Numbered from the stretch's first letter, positions 1-7,888 are shown. The stretch is DNA of 39,464 bases from an uncultured Neisseriaceae bacterium (GCA_946481965.1 CAMLPN010000019.1:1-39464), one strand, 5' to 3'. Numbers and translations: made by a program. The notes: generated by a model not told the origin, from the sequence alone.

Positions 1-245
1 TTCCTGATAGGCTTTCGGCTGCATGGATGATTTACTTACCTAAAGTTCAGTTATCCCATAATATAGTTCCACAGGCGTTTGATGTGATTAGCGTCATAGA
101 TCATGAAGGACATGCAGTTGGTTCGCTAGTTGTTACCGTTCCACACTTCTTTGATAATAGAAATACAGATGATATCAAAGCAGTACGTCGTGTCGATATC
201 AAGTTACATGAATTAGGCTTATTGCCTTTTTACACTGATATATAA
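1..245 (+). CDS. Imm52-like immunity protein, copy 1 (5' end outside window)
   Basis: This is the C-terminal part of the protein encoded by the two complete copies downstream. The reading frame is open from base 3, and the first in-frame Met in the window lies at 27. The visible part corresponds to about the last 80 residues of the 237-residue protein, including WMIYLPKVQLSHNIVPQAF and the closing ELGLLP motif. It differs from the other copies mostly in the last third (for example ISVIDHEGHAVG where they have ISPTDHEGHAAG). It is the first of three tandem units of about 958 bp. A toxin gene would be expected upstream of the window, but that cannot be seen. Confidence 0.7.
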   Translation, partial: PDRLSAAWMIYLPKVQLSHNIVPQAFDVISVIDHEGHAVGSLVVTVPHFFDNRNTDDIKAVRRVDIKLHELGLLPFYTDI

Positions 246-268
246 AGATAAGTGGGATGATAAATTTT

Positions 269-346
269 GTGAAAGAATATAATTCTTTTAGTTTATTCTC
301 TGATAGCAAATGTGGTAATTGTTGTCATAAAAAAAAAAGCAAATGA
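269..346 (+). CDS. Micro-ORF between immunity copies 1 and 2 (25 aa, doubtful)
   Basis: A GTG-started ORF begins 23 bases after the stop of immunity copy 1 and encodes a short peptide with the core SLFSDSKCGNCCHKK. The same peptide core recurs at the same place after copy 2. The CxxCC cluster and lysine-rich end are the only visible traits. It could be a real micropeptide or just a piece of the repeated spacer. I do not recognise it. Confidence 0.2.
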   Translation: MKEYNSFSLFSDSKCGNCCHKKKSK

Positions 347-492
347 GGTATATTGAGTTAATTATCCTACTCAATGTTGTTGGGTGTGGATGACTAAAAA
401 AAGCATACCATTATTTTTTAACAAAAAATAAAAGATAACCTAACTTATACTCAATTTAGATCTAATTATTAAACTAACATGGATCATTAATT

Positions 493-1206
493 ATGAAAAG
501 AAATATAGTTTTCGAAATCTATTTCAACCCTAAAAAGTATTTGTCACTTTTAACATGTATAGAGCAAATTAATGGCATTTTAAAAATCCAGCATCAATAT
601 CTAGTCAAAAGACAAGATTGGTATTTATGTGCTACATCGAAAAAAAAAGCATCGATTTATAAAATGTTTGATAAAGATGGTGTTACTGAAATTGGGTTAA
701 AAAAAATGACACAACGATATAATAAAGAAAAAGACCGTTTTAGTTTAGCTATCTGGGATAAGAAAACAGAACAGAGCGCATTACTGTATATGTTATCCGA
801 TGAAGGTTCTGGACAATCTTTTAAAGTTCGTATCATTATTGATTTTCGTTCATTAGAAATAACTTTAGATGATGTTCAAAAATTTTGTCTTGCTTTATCT
901 GAGCATTTTGATGATGCATATATTACAGTTAATAATAATTATTCAAATTATAAAATGGCTTTTCCTGATAGGCTTTCGGCTGCATGGATGATTTACTTAC
1001 CTAAAGTTCAGTTATCCCATAATATAGTTCCACAGGCGTTTGATGTGATTAGCCCCACAGATCATGAAGGACATGCAGCTGGGTCGCTAGTTGTTACCGT
1101 TCCACACTTCTTTGATGATAGGAATACAGATGATATCAAAGCAGTACGTCGTGTCGATATCAAGTTACGTGAATTAGGTTTATTGCCTCGTTATGCAGAT
1201 TTCTAA
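493..1206 (+). CDS. Imm52-like immunity protein, copy 2
   Basis: A 237-residue soluble protein with no signal peptide or membrane segment, expected to be cytoplasmic. The second half carries a Trp-rich WMIYLP motif (around residue 165), a central H-E-G-H-A-A-G segment, and a closing KLRELGLLP. From memory this matches the Imm52 family, which neutralises Tox-REase-5 nuclease toxins of polymorphic toxin/T6SS systems; no search was run. It lies in a tandem array with copies 1 and 3. Copies 2 and 3 are nearly identical through residue about 195 and then diverge. The Shine-Dalgarno is weak, with GGATCATTA just ahead of the ATG. The function in toxin immunity is inferred from family resemblance and the tandem arrangement. 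Confidence 0.6.
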   Translation: MKRNIVFEIYFNPKKYLSLLTCIEQINGILKIQHQYLVKRQDWYLCATSKKKASIYKMFDKDGVTEIGLKKMTQRYNKEKDRFSLAIWDKKTEQSALLYMLSDEGSGQSFKVRIIIDFRSLEITLDDVQKFCLALSEHFDDAYITVNNNYSNYKMAFPDRLSAAWMIYLPKVQLSHNIVPQAFDVISPTDHEGHAAGSLVVTVPHFFDDRNTDDIKAVRRVDIKLRELGLLPRYADF

Positions 1207-1228
1207 AGATAAAGGGGATGATGAATTT

Positions 1229-1315
1229 ATGAAAGATGATAATACTTTTAGTTTATTCTCTGATAGTAAATGTGGTAATTGTTGTCATAAAAAAAGGCAA
1301 AATAAGGTATATTGA
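1229..1315 (+). CDS. Micro-ORF between immunity copies 2 and 3 (28 aa, doubtful)
   Basis: The ORF starts with ATG 22 bases after the stop of immunity copy 2, with AAAGGGGATGATG upstream as a possible ribosome-binding site. The product shares the core SLFSDSKCGNCCHKK with the peptide after copy 1. After copy 3 the corresponding frame is still open but the cysteine core is lost. Preservation of the peptide core in two copies is the only support. It could simply reflect recent duplication of the whole unit. Confidence 0.22.
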   Translation: MKDDNTFSLFSDSKCGNCCHKKRQNKVY

Positions 1316-1450
1316 GTTAATTATCCTACTCAATGCTGTTGGGTGTGGATGACTATAAAGGCATACCAATATTTTAATAGTATAAAGCGAAATTATCCTA
1401 ATTTATATTCAATTTATGTACCATTATCAAAATAACATGGATCATTAATT

Positions 1451-2164
1451 ATGAAAAGATATATAGTTTTCGAAATCTATTTCAACCCTAAAAAGTATTT
1501 GTCACTTTTAACATGTATAGAGCAAATTAATGGCATTTTAAAAATCCAGCATCAATATCTAGTCAAAAGACAAGATTGGTATTTATGTGCTACATCGAAA
1601 AAAAAAGCATCGATTTATAAAATGTTTGATAAAGATGGTGTTACTGAAATTGGGTTAAAAAAAATGACACAACGATATAATAAAGAAAAAGACCGTTTTA
1701 GTTTAGCTATCTGGGATAAGAAAACAGAACAGAGCGCATTACTGTATATGTTATCCGATGAAGGTTCTGGACAATCTTTTAAAGTTCGTATCATTATTGA
1801 TTTTCGTTCATTAGAAATAACTTTAGATGATGTTCAAAAATTTTGTCTTGCTTTATCTGAGCATTTTGATGATGCATATATTACAGTTAATAATAATTAT
1901 TCAAATTATAAAATGGCTTTTCCTGATAGGCTTTCGGCTGCATGGATGATTTACTTACCTAAAGTTCAGTTATCCCATAATATAGTTCCACAGGCGTTTG
2001 ATGTGATTAGCCCCACAGATCATGAAGGACATGCAGCTGGATCGTTGGTTATTACTCTACCACACTTTTTTGATGAGAAAAATACAGATGATATCAAAGC
2101 TGTACATCGTGTCGATATTAAGTTACGTGAATTAGGTTTATTGCCTCTTTATGCAGATTTATAA
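1451..2164 (+). CDS. Imm52-like immunity protein, copy 3
   Basis: Third tandem copy, 237 residues. It is almost identical to copy 2 from the start through about residue 195 (one change near the start, Asn4 to Tyr), then becomes clearly different: VVTVPHFFDDRN in copy 2 is VITLPHFFDEKN here, and the end is LYADL rather than RYADF. At the DNA level the switch from near-identity to scattered substitutions falls around base 2040. This pattern suggests recombination between related immunity genes rather than uniform drift. It is the last member of the array. The role is inferred as for copy 2. Confidence 0.6.
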   Translation: MKRYIVFEIYFNPKKYLSLLTCIEQINGILKIQHQYLVKRQDWYLCATSKKKASIYKMFDKDGVTEIGLKKMTQRYNKEKDRFSLAIWDKKTEQSALLYMLSDEGSGQSFKVRIIIDFRSLEITLDDVQKFCLALSEHFDDAYITVNNNYSNYKMAFPDRLSAAWMIYLPKVQLSHNIVPQAFDVISPTDHEGHAAGSLVITLPHFFDEKNTDDIKAVHRVDIKLRELGLLPLYADL

Positions 2165-3256
2165 AGATAAAGGAGATGATGAATTTATCAAAGATTATAA
2201 TTCTCTTGGTTCATTCCTTTTAACAAATATGGTAGATGTTGTCAGAAATAGAAATCATATGGCAAACGACACAGATTGAATATGATTAATAAATGACAAA
2301 ACTGCTAATAAGGCAGTGTAAAACAAATATGAATACAAAGATACCATCTAACATCGGTGCCCGTTTCAATGTAAAAGTTTCTGATTATCCATTCACATAC
2401 ACTTGCTACAGAAGGAAGAATCTGACTAATCAAGCTGAATGGTGGAGTGCCACACTCATCCAATTTGTTATTAATCGCACCCAGAATTTTTCTTTTATTA
2501 CATTTAAATGATAGCTTAATCTTGAAACAGCAAGCTGGATTAACACCGATTCCTATTTACTATTGAGTTTTCCGTATTAATTCTGATTATTAGTACCAGA
2601 AATAGGTTGATATATAAATTTTAATAAAAATTGTAGTTTAATAATATACTAATTATCCAATTAGAATAATTAGTATATTTTAGCAAGATAACGATTAACG
2701 ATAATAACTTTATGACTGTGGTTTTTCTTAGATAAGCTGGTTTTATCGGGAAGATTTTCAGTTTCCAAAATTATCTGTATCAATCAAATAGCGGCGCAAT
2801 TATTTGTTTTTCAAATAAATATCTGATATGCAATGAAATAATAAACTTGTTTCACAGCTACCAATTATCTTTTGTTAAATTCATTGCCGAAAGATATATC
2901 CTCGTTATGTTTAAGCAACACAATATTAATTATTATTAATATTTTACCCATTTAGTAAACCAAAATATCTAAATTAGACATCTATCTCAAAGATTTTTAT
3001 ACATAATTTCAGATTTTTATTTTAACTAATTGTTTTGGTTAATTATTACTCAAATTGGAAAATTATTGAAATTTTCATAGTTTTTGACTTTCCGGTAATT
3101 TATTTAAGTGTATATTTTTTTAAGATATTTTAGATTTAATCTTATTTTTAAGAAGGTGTAGGGACGCAATAAATTAGATTATTTATTAGCTTAACTAATT
3201 TTATATTTGCGGTTTTTGGTTTGAAGATCAGTTTTTATTACTACGGAAAGTTTACT
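2165..3256. other. AT-rich intergenic region after immunity array
   Basis: About 1.1 kb without a convincing gene. A 72-codon ORF at 2293-2511 has no clear ribosome-binding site or recognisable motif and is treated as chance. The stretch holds a strong hairpin at 2643-2679 and otherwise very AT-rich sequence leading to the adhesin gene. The adhesin promoter must lie here, but no unambiguous -35/-10 pair stood out. Confidence 0.6.
2643..2682 (+). terminator. Terminator-like hairpin
   Basis: A perfect 14-bp stem (AATATACTAATTAT, 2643-2656, with 2666-2679) closes a 9-base loop and is followed by a short T-rich stretch. It is AT-only apart from one pair and the T-run is short, so termination activity is uncertain. 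It may end transcription from the immunity array. Confidence 0.35.
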
Positions 3257-5131
3257 ATGAATAAGATATACCGGTGTGTATGGAATGAAACTACGCAAAC
3301 CTGGGTAGCAACTTCTGAGCTCGTCACCACGAAAACTAAATCAAGTACCCGAAATGATGTCACAGCTAAAAGCTGGATAAAATCTGTTTCTAGCCCCAAA
3401 AAATTAATCGGGTTATTAATTTCCATGTTATTACTGGAAACCCTATTTGTTACTCCTGTACTGGCATCAAATGTAGTTAGAGATACTCAGGCAAGCGGTT
3501 ATACAGATAGTGTCAATGCTGATTCGCTACGCGCTTTGCCCACCTCGACTTCAGTAAATATCGACAATCTGAATGGTGATGATCTGCAATCCAATATGCT
3601 ACAACATTACAAATCCATAGACAATGTTAATCAGACCGGCAACATTGCTCAAAATGGTATTCATACTTCAAAACGTTTGATTGACGAATTACAGCAGAAC
3701 TCAGTGCATTTTGATGATGGTACAACAATGTTCTCAAATCAGCTGAATCGTGACGCAAGTAACGAAAGAACCATTAGTAATATTGCAGACGGAAGAGTTG
3801 ACGAAACATCCAATCAGGCAATAAATGGACGTCAGCTCTATCGCCTATCCACTTCAACATCCACCAGTTTGTCCCAACTTCAAGACCAGCTTAATATTGC
3901 CTCAGGTAATATACCGGCCGATTTGTCTACAACACTAAGTTCATTACAACATGATACCTTGCGATGGAATGGATCTGCTTACGATGCCAGTCATAGTTCT
4001 GGCACAGCACAAAAAATTACCAAAGTTGCTGCCGGTGATACCAGTCAGAATTCTACTGATGCAGTAAATGGTGGTCAGTTGTGGCAACTAAAAAGTGAAT
4101 GGCAACAGGATCTACAGGCTTTGTCTGATTCAGTTGATAACAAATTGGCCCAGAGTAGTAGCGGAAATGGTAATACTAATAATTCAGCAACTGAAATAGC
4201 CAATCAAGCTATAGCTGATACCCAAAAACTGTCTACTTCAACAGCTGATGCTCTGTCTGCAGTAGCAGCAAGTCTGGGTGGTAATGCCAGCTATAACCCG
4301 CTCACTAGAGATGGCACAGGTGGTTTCACTGCACCAAGCTATACCACCAGCAATGCTGATGGTACTGCGGTAACAGCCAATAATGTAGGTGATGCCATAA
4401 ACAATCTGTATAACGGTGGCAGCAAATATGCAAAAGTCAATTCTACTCAGGCCGTGGCTTCAGCAAGCGGAAGTGAAGCTATTGCTGTAGGTGGTGCAGC
4501 CGTTGCCAGTGGTCAGTCCGCTGTAGCCATTGGTTCACAAGCAACAGCCAGTGCAGAAAACGGCGTTGCCATTGGCAATCATGCCAGCGTCACTCAAAAT
4601 GGCGGAATTGCCCTGGGAGCCAATTCCGTGGCCAATACGGCGGCAGGTATTACAGGTTATATTCCGACTACTGCCACAGAACAACAGGCAAGAGCCATTC
4701 AAGCAACCACCAGTACAGAATCAGCAGTATCGGTGGGTGATGCAACAAAAGGAATTTATCGTCAGATTACAGGAGTCGCTGCTGGTACTGCTGATACAGA
4801 CGCAGTCAATGTAGCTCAGCTAAAAGGCGTTAATGCCCGCATGGATAATATTAATCGTCATATTGATGATATTAACGACCGCGTACATCATGTCGAACGA
4901 CGCGCCTATTCAGGTACAGCCCTAGCCTTAGCTCTTTCAGGTGCTTACTTACCGCGACTTGACGCCGGCGAGCAAACTGTGGGTATCGGAATGGGCTCAT
5001 ATCGTGGTTATGCAGCTGTTGGTATTAATTACAAAGCAATGACTAAAAGTGGCAATATGTCCTGGGGTTTAGGTGTATCTTCAACCGGCCGTGAAACAGG
5101 CTTTAATGCAGGTGTCGGCTTCAAATGGTAG
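3257..5131 (+). CDS. Trimeric autotransporter adhesin (YadA-like)
   Basis: A 624-residue type Vc autotransporter exported to the outer membrane, where it would form a trimeric adhesin. The ATG at 3257 was chosen over an in-frame ATG 36 bases upstream because it has GGAAAG seven bases ahead and opens exactly at the ESPR motif MNKIYRCVWNETTQTWVA. A hydrophobic core ending LFVTPVLA-S around residues 47-70 follows. The passenger has neck-like segments near residues 172 and 252 (KVAAGDTSQNSTDAVNGGQL), YadA head repeats (AIAVGG, AVAIGS, GVAIGN, GIALGA) near 400-455, and a neck near 501 (VAAGTADTDAVNVAQLKGV). The C-terminal 75 residues are a YadA anchor ending in FKW. The passenger is short for the family. 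Binding target cannot be predicted. Confidence 0.93.
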   Translation: MNKIYRCVWNETTQTWVATSELVTTKTKSSTRNDVTAKSWIKSVSSPKKLIGLLISMLLLETLFVTPVLASNVVRDTQASGYTDSVNADSLRALPTSTSVNIDNLNGDDLQSNMLQHYKSIDNVNQTGNIAQNGIHTSKRLIDELQQNSVHFDDGTTMFSNQLNRDASNERTISNIADGRVDETSNQAINGRQLYRLSTSTSTSLSQLQDQLNIASGNIPADLSTTLSSLQHDTLRWNGSAYDASHSSGTAQKITKVAAGDTSQNSTDAVNGGQLWQLKSEWQQDLQALSDSVDNKLAQSSSGNGNTNNSATEIANQAIADTQKLSTSTADALSAVAASLGGNASYNPLTRDGTGGFTAPSYTTSNADGTAVTANNVGDAINNLYNGGSKYAKVNSTQAVASASGSEAIAVGGAAVASGQSAVAIGSQATASAENGVAIGNHASVTQNGGIALGANSVANTAAGITGYIPTTATEQQARAIQATTSTESAVSVGDATKGIYRQITGVAAGTADTDAVNVAQLKGVNARMDNINRHIDDINDRVHHVERRAYSGTALALALSGAYLPRLDAGEQTVGIGMGSYRGYAAVGINYKAMTKSGNMSWGLGVSSTGRETGFNAGVGFKW

Positions 5132-5151
5132 CCTGATAGCAAAACTTCATC

Positions 5152-5184
5152 ATACAGGCTGCCGTTTAGCAGCCTGTATTTTTT
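5152..5184 (+). terminator. Rho-independent terminator of adhesin gene
   Basis: An 11-bp perfect stem (ATACAGGCTGC, 5152-5162, with 5169-5179) has a 6-base loop and a T-run. Both arms contain AGGCTGC, the first part of the AGGCTGCCTGAA uptake-sequence dialect of some Neisseriaceae. Terminators built on uptake-sequence inverted repeats are typical of this family. Confidence 0.85.
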
Positions 5185-5642
5185 AAAGCTATCTAAGATA
5201 TTAAGAAACTGTTAGTCAATTTTATTTATCTATTTATTCAGTCTTTCAACCACCAAGTTGAATCCAGAAATGAATATTATTAGGTGCAAAGTCTATTACG
5301 GGAACACCATAAAACAACAAGGTTACTGTGCTACGGTTCACGCTGACAGCAAAACTAAATAATTCTAAAAGCATAATTTGCTGAATTTTTAGAATGTGAA
5401 GAATAAAAAACCCAAATTTGCACGAGATTACATTGTTTAAGAATATTAATCAAAACAAATAAAATCAGCAAGATAACATTAGATTTTAAAATAAAGATTT
5501 TAAGCATTGATTCTAATAAATCTCGCTATAGCGTAGCAAACAATCAATACTATTCTCCAAATAAGTCAGAAATTTATTCATTACCCTGCTTAATAAAAAT
5601 TTGCAATTAGACATTATCTAGAATGATAAATCCATATTTGAC
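5185..5642. other. AT-rich intergenic region
   Basis: No gene was found. The stretch contains short A/T-rich palindromes such as CGCTATAGCG near 5523. It ends at the start of the C4-like leader, where base composition becomes clearly less AT-rich. Confidence 0.6.
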
Positions 5643-5648
5643 TATAAT
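5643..5648 (+). promoter_or_regulatory. Candidate -10 box for C4-like RNA / phage island transcript
   Basis: A perfect TATAAT lies about 60 bases before the structured leader. No good -35 hexamer is present at 16-18 bases upstream, so this is a tentative promoter. Confidence 0.3.
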
Positions 5649-5708
5649 ATATCTGCATTCCGGTATGAGCAAACGCCTTAGCTGAACTGAGTCTGAGCCT
5701 ATTATTTT

Positions 5709-5828
5709 TAGCCCGTAAATGCAGTATTGACCGGTATTTGCGCCTATTTGACAGTATTGGGCTTTAACGGCAAGATGAACACGCCGTGTTTAATAGCACT
5801 GCCAGCTTTGACAGGCTGATAAAGAGAG
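5709..5828 (+). ncRNA. C4-like antisense RNA leader
   Basis: A structured leader precedes the Icd/Ash-like ORF, as the c4 RNA precedes icd in phage P1. An outer stem AGCCC/GGGCT (5710-5714 with 5759-5763) encloses an inner stem (5715-5720 with 5736-5741) presenting ACCGGT in its loop. A second hairpin pairs ACGGC 5767-5771 with 5783-5787. Two parts complement the downstream start region. Bases 5730-5736 and 5740-5745 can pair with 5919-5925 and 5907-5912, on both sides of the start codon and over the Shine-Dalgarno. Bases 5808-5828 can pair continuously with 5925-5945 (21 pairs, four of them G-U). RNA boundaries are estimated. Identification rests on position, pairing and the downstream ORF, not on a covariance search. 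Confidence 0.6.
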
Positions 5829-5863
5829 AGATACCTCGTTATCTCAATACAGATTTTGTCTGT
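5829..5863 (+). repeat. Twin hairpins downstream of the C4-like RNA
   Basis: Two adjacent small stem-loops, GAGATA-cctcgt-TATCTC and TACAGA-ttttg-TCTGTA, separate the candidate antisense RNA from the target region. There is no T-run after them, so they look more like processing or spacing structures than a terminator. Confidence 0.4.
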
Positions 5864-5903
5864 ACCCACCATTGTTTTCCTCACTTTATGGTTGACAGTG
5901 GCA

Positions 5904-5945
5904 GGGAGGCGCTATGCCTACCGGTTCTCTTTGTCGGTCTGTCAA
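5904..5945 (+). promoter_or_regulatory. Predicted antisense target: SD, start and first codons of Icd-like ORF
   Basis: This holds the Shine-Dalgarno GGGAGG (5904-5909), the ATG (5914) and the first ten codons. Nearly all of it is complementary to segments of the upstream C4-like RNA. The region also forms alternative local pairings: GTGGCAGGG (5897-5905) with CCCTGCCAC (5946-5954), or GGTTGACA (about 5889-5897) with TGTCAACC (about 5940-5947). Either could hide the ribosome-binding site. Confidence 0.5.
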
Positions 5946-6180
5946 CCCTGCCACATGTCTGCCACCAATTATGTTTGACAGCATAACAGTGGCTTTTGAC
6001 CAAAGAGAGAAAGGCAGTAAAATGGGTATCTACAAATGGAATATATCTAATGACAAACCTCAACTAAGCATCCTAAATGATCTGACTATTGCAGATTACA
6101 TTAGCAAAATCAAAACGGATAGCTTTGTCATCATCAATAGTTGGCTGTTTACTTACAGAGTAATAGGAGGTTCAGCATGA
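5914..6180 (+). CDS. Icd/Ash-like phage protein (host cell division inhibitor-like)
   Basis: An 88-residue protein beginning MPTGSLCRSVNPATCLPPIM. The N-terminal NPATCLPP pattern resembles, from memory, the Ash/Icd-like proteins encoded in P1/P4-type phages and satellites, whose early codons are constrained because they are the antisense target. The rest (WNISNDKPQLSILNDLTIADYISKIKTDSFVIINSW) is not recognised. Start choice: ATG 5914 has GGGAGG four bases upstream; a second start at 6022 with AAGG gives a 52-residue product and may be the functional one, the first part then serving as a leader. The stop overlaps the next gene's ATG. Phage P1 Icd blocks cell division; whether this protein does is inference. 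Confidence 0.5.
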   Translation: MPTGSLCRSVNPATCLPPIMFDSITVAFDQREKGSKMGIYKWNISNDKPQLSILNDLTIADYISKIKTDSFVIINSWLFTYRVIGGSA

Positions 6181-6536
6181 ACCGGCATCCACCCAGTAAA
6201 CAGGAAATCAAAGCCGCTTTGCGTGCAAATTTACAATCAGCCCAACCATTTGCACCTTACTATTTACAACAGATAACCTCACAAAATAATCAATGGCCAT
6301 TGCATAAGAATGAATCAACAGAATATATAGCCTATATATTATCACCATATCTGATAAGTGCTGATTCAGACTGGCAAGACCGGGGTAATCTAGTATTTCA
6401 ACCCTGCGGCAATCCAATGGAAGCTGAATTGCGCGTCTTTTCATTCTGTAAACAACATAACTGGCAACCATTGCTATGGCGAGGTTTAACTCCGATAGCA
6501 CAACAAATATGGTCAGCCATGCTTAATCAGGAGTGA
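6177..6536 (+). CDS. Unknown small protein coupled to Icd-like gene
   Basis: A 119-residue protein beginning MNRHPPSKQEIKAALRANLQ, with no signal peptide or membrane segment. The ATG overlaps the stop of the preceding gene (ATGA) and is preceded by a perfect AGGAGG at 6165-6170, so it should be translated strongly and coupled to the upstream ORF. The open frame extends upstream to 6141 but that start has no ribosome-binding site. The protein is Trp-rich near its end (NWQPLLWRGLTPIAQQIW). I do not recognise the family. Position in an Icd-like operon suggests a phage early or satellite protein. A strong terminator follows immediately. Confidence 0.65.
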   Translation: MNRHPPSKQEIKAALRANLQSAQPFAPYYLQQITSQNNQWPLHKNESTEYIAYILSPYLISADSDWQDRGNLVFQPCGNPMEAELRVFSFCKQHNWQPLLWRGLTPIAQQIWSAMLNQE

Positions 6537-6545
6537 TTAATTAAG

Positions 6546-6577
6546 ATGCCTATGGTTTGACACCATAGGCATTTTTT
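6546..6577 (+). terminator. Rho-independent terminator of phage island operon
   Basis: A perfect 11-bp stem (ATGCCTATGGT, 6546-6556, with 6562-6572) has a 5-base loop and is followed by six T residues. It closes the two-gene operon 10 bases after the stop codon. Confidence 0.9.
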
Positions 6578-6748
6578 GGTATTAAAATCATTGTGAAATT
6601 TTGCAAACAATACACATAAATTTTATTACAAAACTGATGTTCAAAAATCCCACCCTCATCGATTCAGGTAATACTCGTGCATTGGGATGACAAATATTGG
6701 CCAAATCAAATCCAGCCGAAAACCCTACTGAAAAGAATAATTTAATAA

Positions 6749-7888
6749 ATGGAACATAACGTGAATAATAAAGTTAAACAATCAAAGTTCAAAATACTAT
6801 TAATAATTAGCATTATTATGGTTATTGAGCCAGTGAAACAAAATAGGAACTTTGGTTTCGTTGACGCAAAAAATATAACCATGGACTATACCATTTATCC
6901 TTCTACCATTCCTGAAAGCCAGTTATTACGCATAGAAGAGGCTGAGAAGCTATATCATAGAGCATTTGACAGTGGAAAATATTATGGTGTTCGTGATCCT
7001 GATGCGTTAGTGGAATTGATTAAACATGCTTGGCAATGGGATAAAAATGCGATGTCCTATTATTATGATATTCTTAGCTGGCATGGTTTATACTATGAAA
7101 ATAGGAAACAAGAAGGTATGATGTCATTTACTGAGTTTATGAAAAAATATCGAGATCAGTTAGTTGATAATAACGGCAAACCGCTAATTGAACCGGTGGT
7201 ATTTAAAGATGAAGATATGGAGATTTATTTAAGGAAGAAATTTGCTGACTTAAAATACCCAAAATTTGCTTACCAAAAAGGTTGGTATTTTAGTCCGTGT
7301 GAAACCGATAATAATGATGAATATCTTCCATGCTCTGATGAACAATTAGAAGAGAGTATTAAATATTTCAATTATGCTTTGGAAGGCGGTTATCGCTGTT
7401 ATGAGGATTTGACAGCACGAATGCTGTTTCAACAAGGCGATCATTATAAAGATAAAAAATATAAAAAAATTAATAAATTAACCGAATATCGTAAATCATT
7501 AACACCAGAAAATTTAAAACTGGCAATTGATTATGCCGAAATAATGGCTGAGCACAGTTCAATTATTGGTATATTAAGGGTGACTGAAGCTTATTTATAT
7601 GGCTTAGGGCGTGAGCAAGATCCAGTCAAAGCCTATGCTTGGTCATTATTAAGCGATTATGCAAGACAAAAACTTATTGAGCTCGATAATAATTTCGCTT
7701 GGGATTATTACCAACTCCCTCCTGTTTGGGAATATAATGAACAAATTCAAACTCGTTTAAAACAAAATCTTAGTCCATTACAAAAGCAAGCTGCACAAAA
7801 AGAGTTAGCTGGGTTAAAAACCAAAATTATTGATTGGAATTATAATCGTTGGAAAGAGCAAATTGATGATTTTCATCCTAAACCTTGA
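6749..7888 (+). CDS. Sel1-like repeat protein
   Basis: A 379-residue protein with an N-terminal hydrophobic segment (ILLIISIIMVIEP, residues about 15-27) that may act as a signal anchor or signal peptide, suggesting an exported or membrane-tethered protein. Near residue 290 the YLYGLGREQDPVKAYAWSLLS stretch is a classic Sel1 repeat (short helix pair, TPR-like), often used for protein-protein contacts. The N-terminal half has weaker alpha-helical repeats and two cysteines in PCETDNNDEYLPCSD. The start is uncertain: ATG 6749 has no good ribosome-binding site, and a GTG at 6761 has GGAAC close upstream. The gene is monocistronic. The partner and role cannot be derived from sequence. Confidence 0.7.
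   Translation: MEHNVNNKVKQSKFKILLIISIIMVIEPVKQNRNFGFVDAKNITMDYTIYPSTIPESQLLRIEEAEKLYHRAFDSGKYYGVRDPDALVELIKHAWQWDKNAMSYYYDILSWHGLYYENRKQEGMMSFTEFMKKYRDQLVDNNGKPLIEPVVFKDEDMEIYLRKKFADLKYPKFAYQKGWYFSPCETDNNDEYLPCSDEQLEESIKYFNYALEGGYRCYEDLTARMLFQQGDHYKDKKYKKINKLTEYRKSLTPENLKLAIDYAEIMAEHSSIIGILRVTEAYLYGLGREQDPVKAYAWSLLSDYARQKLIELDNNFAWDYYQLPPVWEYNEQIQTRLKQNLSPLQKQAAQKELAGLKTKIIDWNYNRWKEQIDDFHPKP

Larger units (their letters stand above)
1..2230 (+). repeat. Tandem array of ~958-bp immunity-gene units
   Basis: Corresponding points of the complete units lie 958 bases apart (ATG at 493 and 1451; stops at 1206 and 2164). The repeated unit includes the gene, a roughly 285-bp spacer with the micro-ORF, and the pre-start sequence ACATGGATCATTAATTATG. 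The spacer after copy 3 keeps homology only for about 60 bases and then diverges, marking the array end. The array extends leftward beyond the window. Confidence 0.9.

Noticed and set aside
2293-2511. 72-codon ORF after the immunity array
   Set aside because: No ribosome-binding site, no motif, AT-rich low-complexity residues and no neighbour with matching function; chance ORF is more likely.
5786-5986. 66-codon ORF overlapping the C4-like leader
   Set aside because: It lies across the structured leader and the start of the Icd-like gene in another frame, without a ribosome-binding site.
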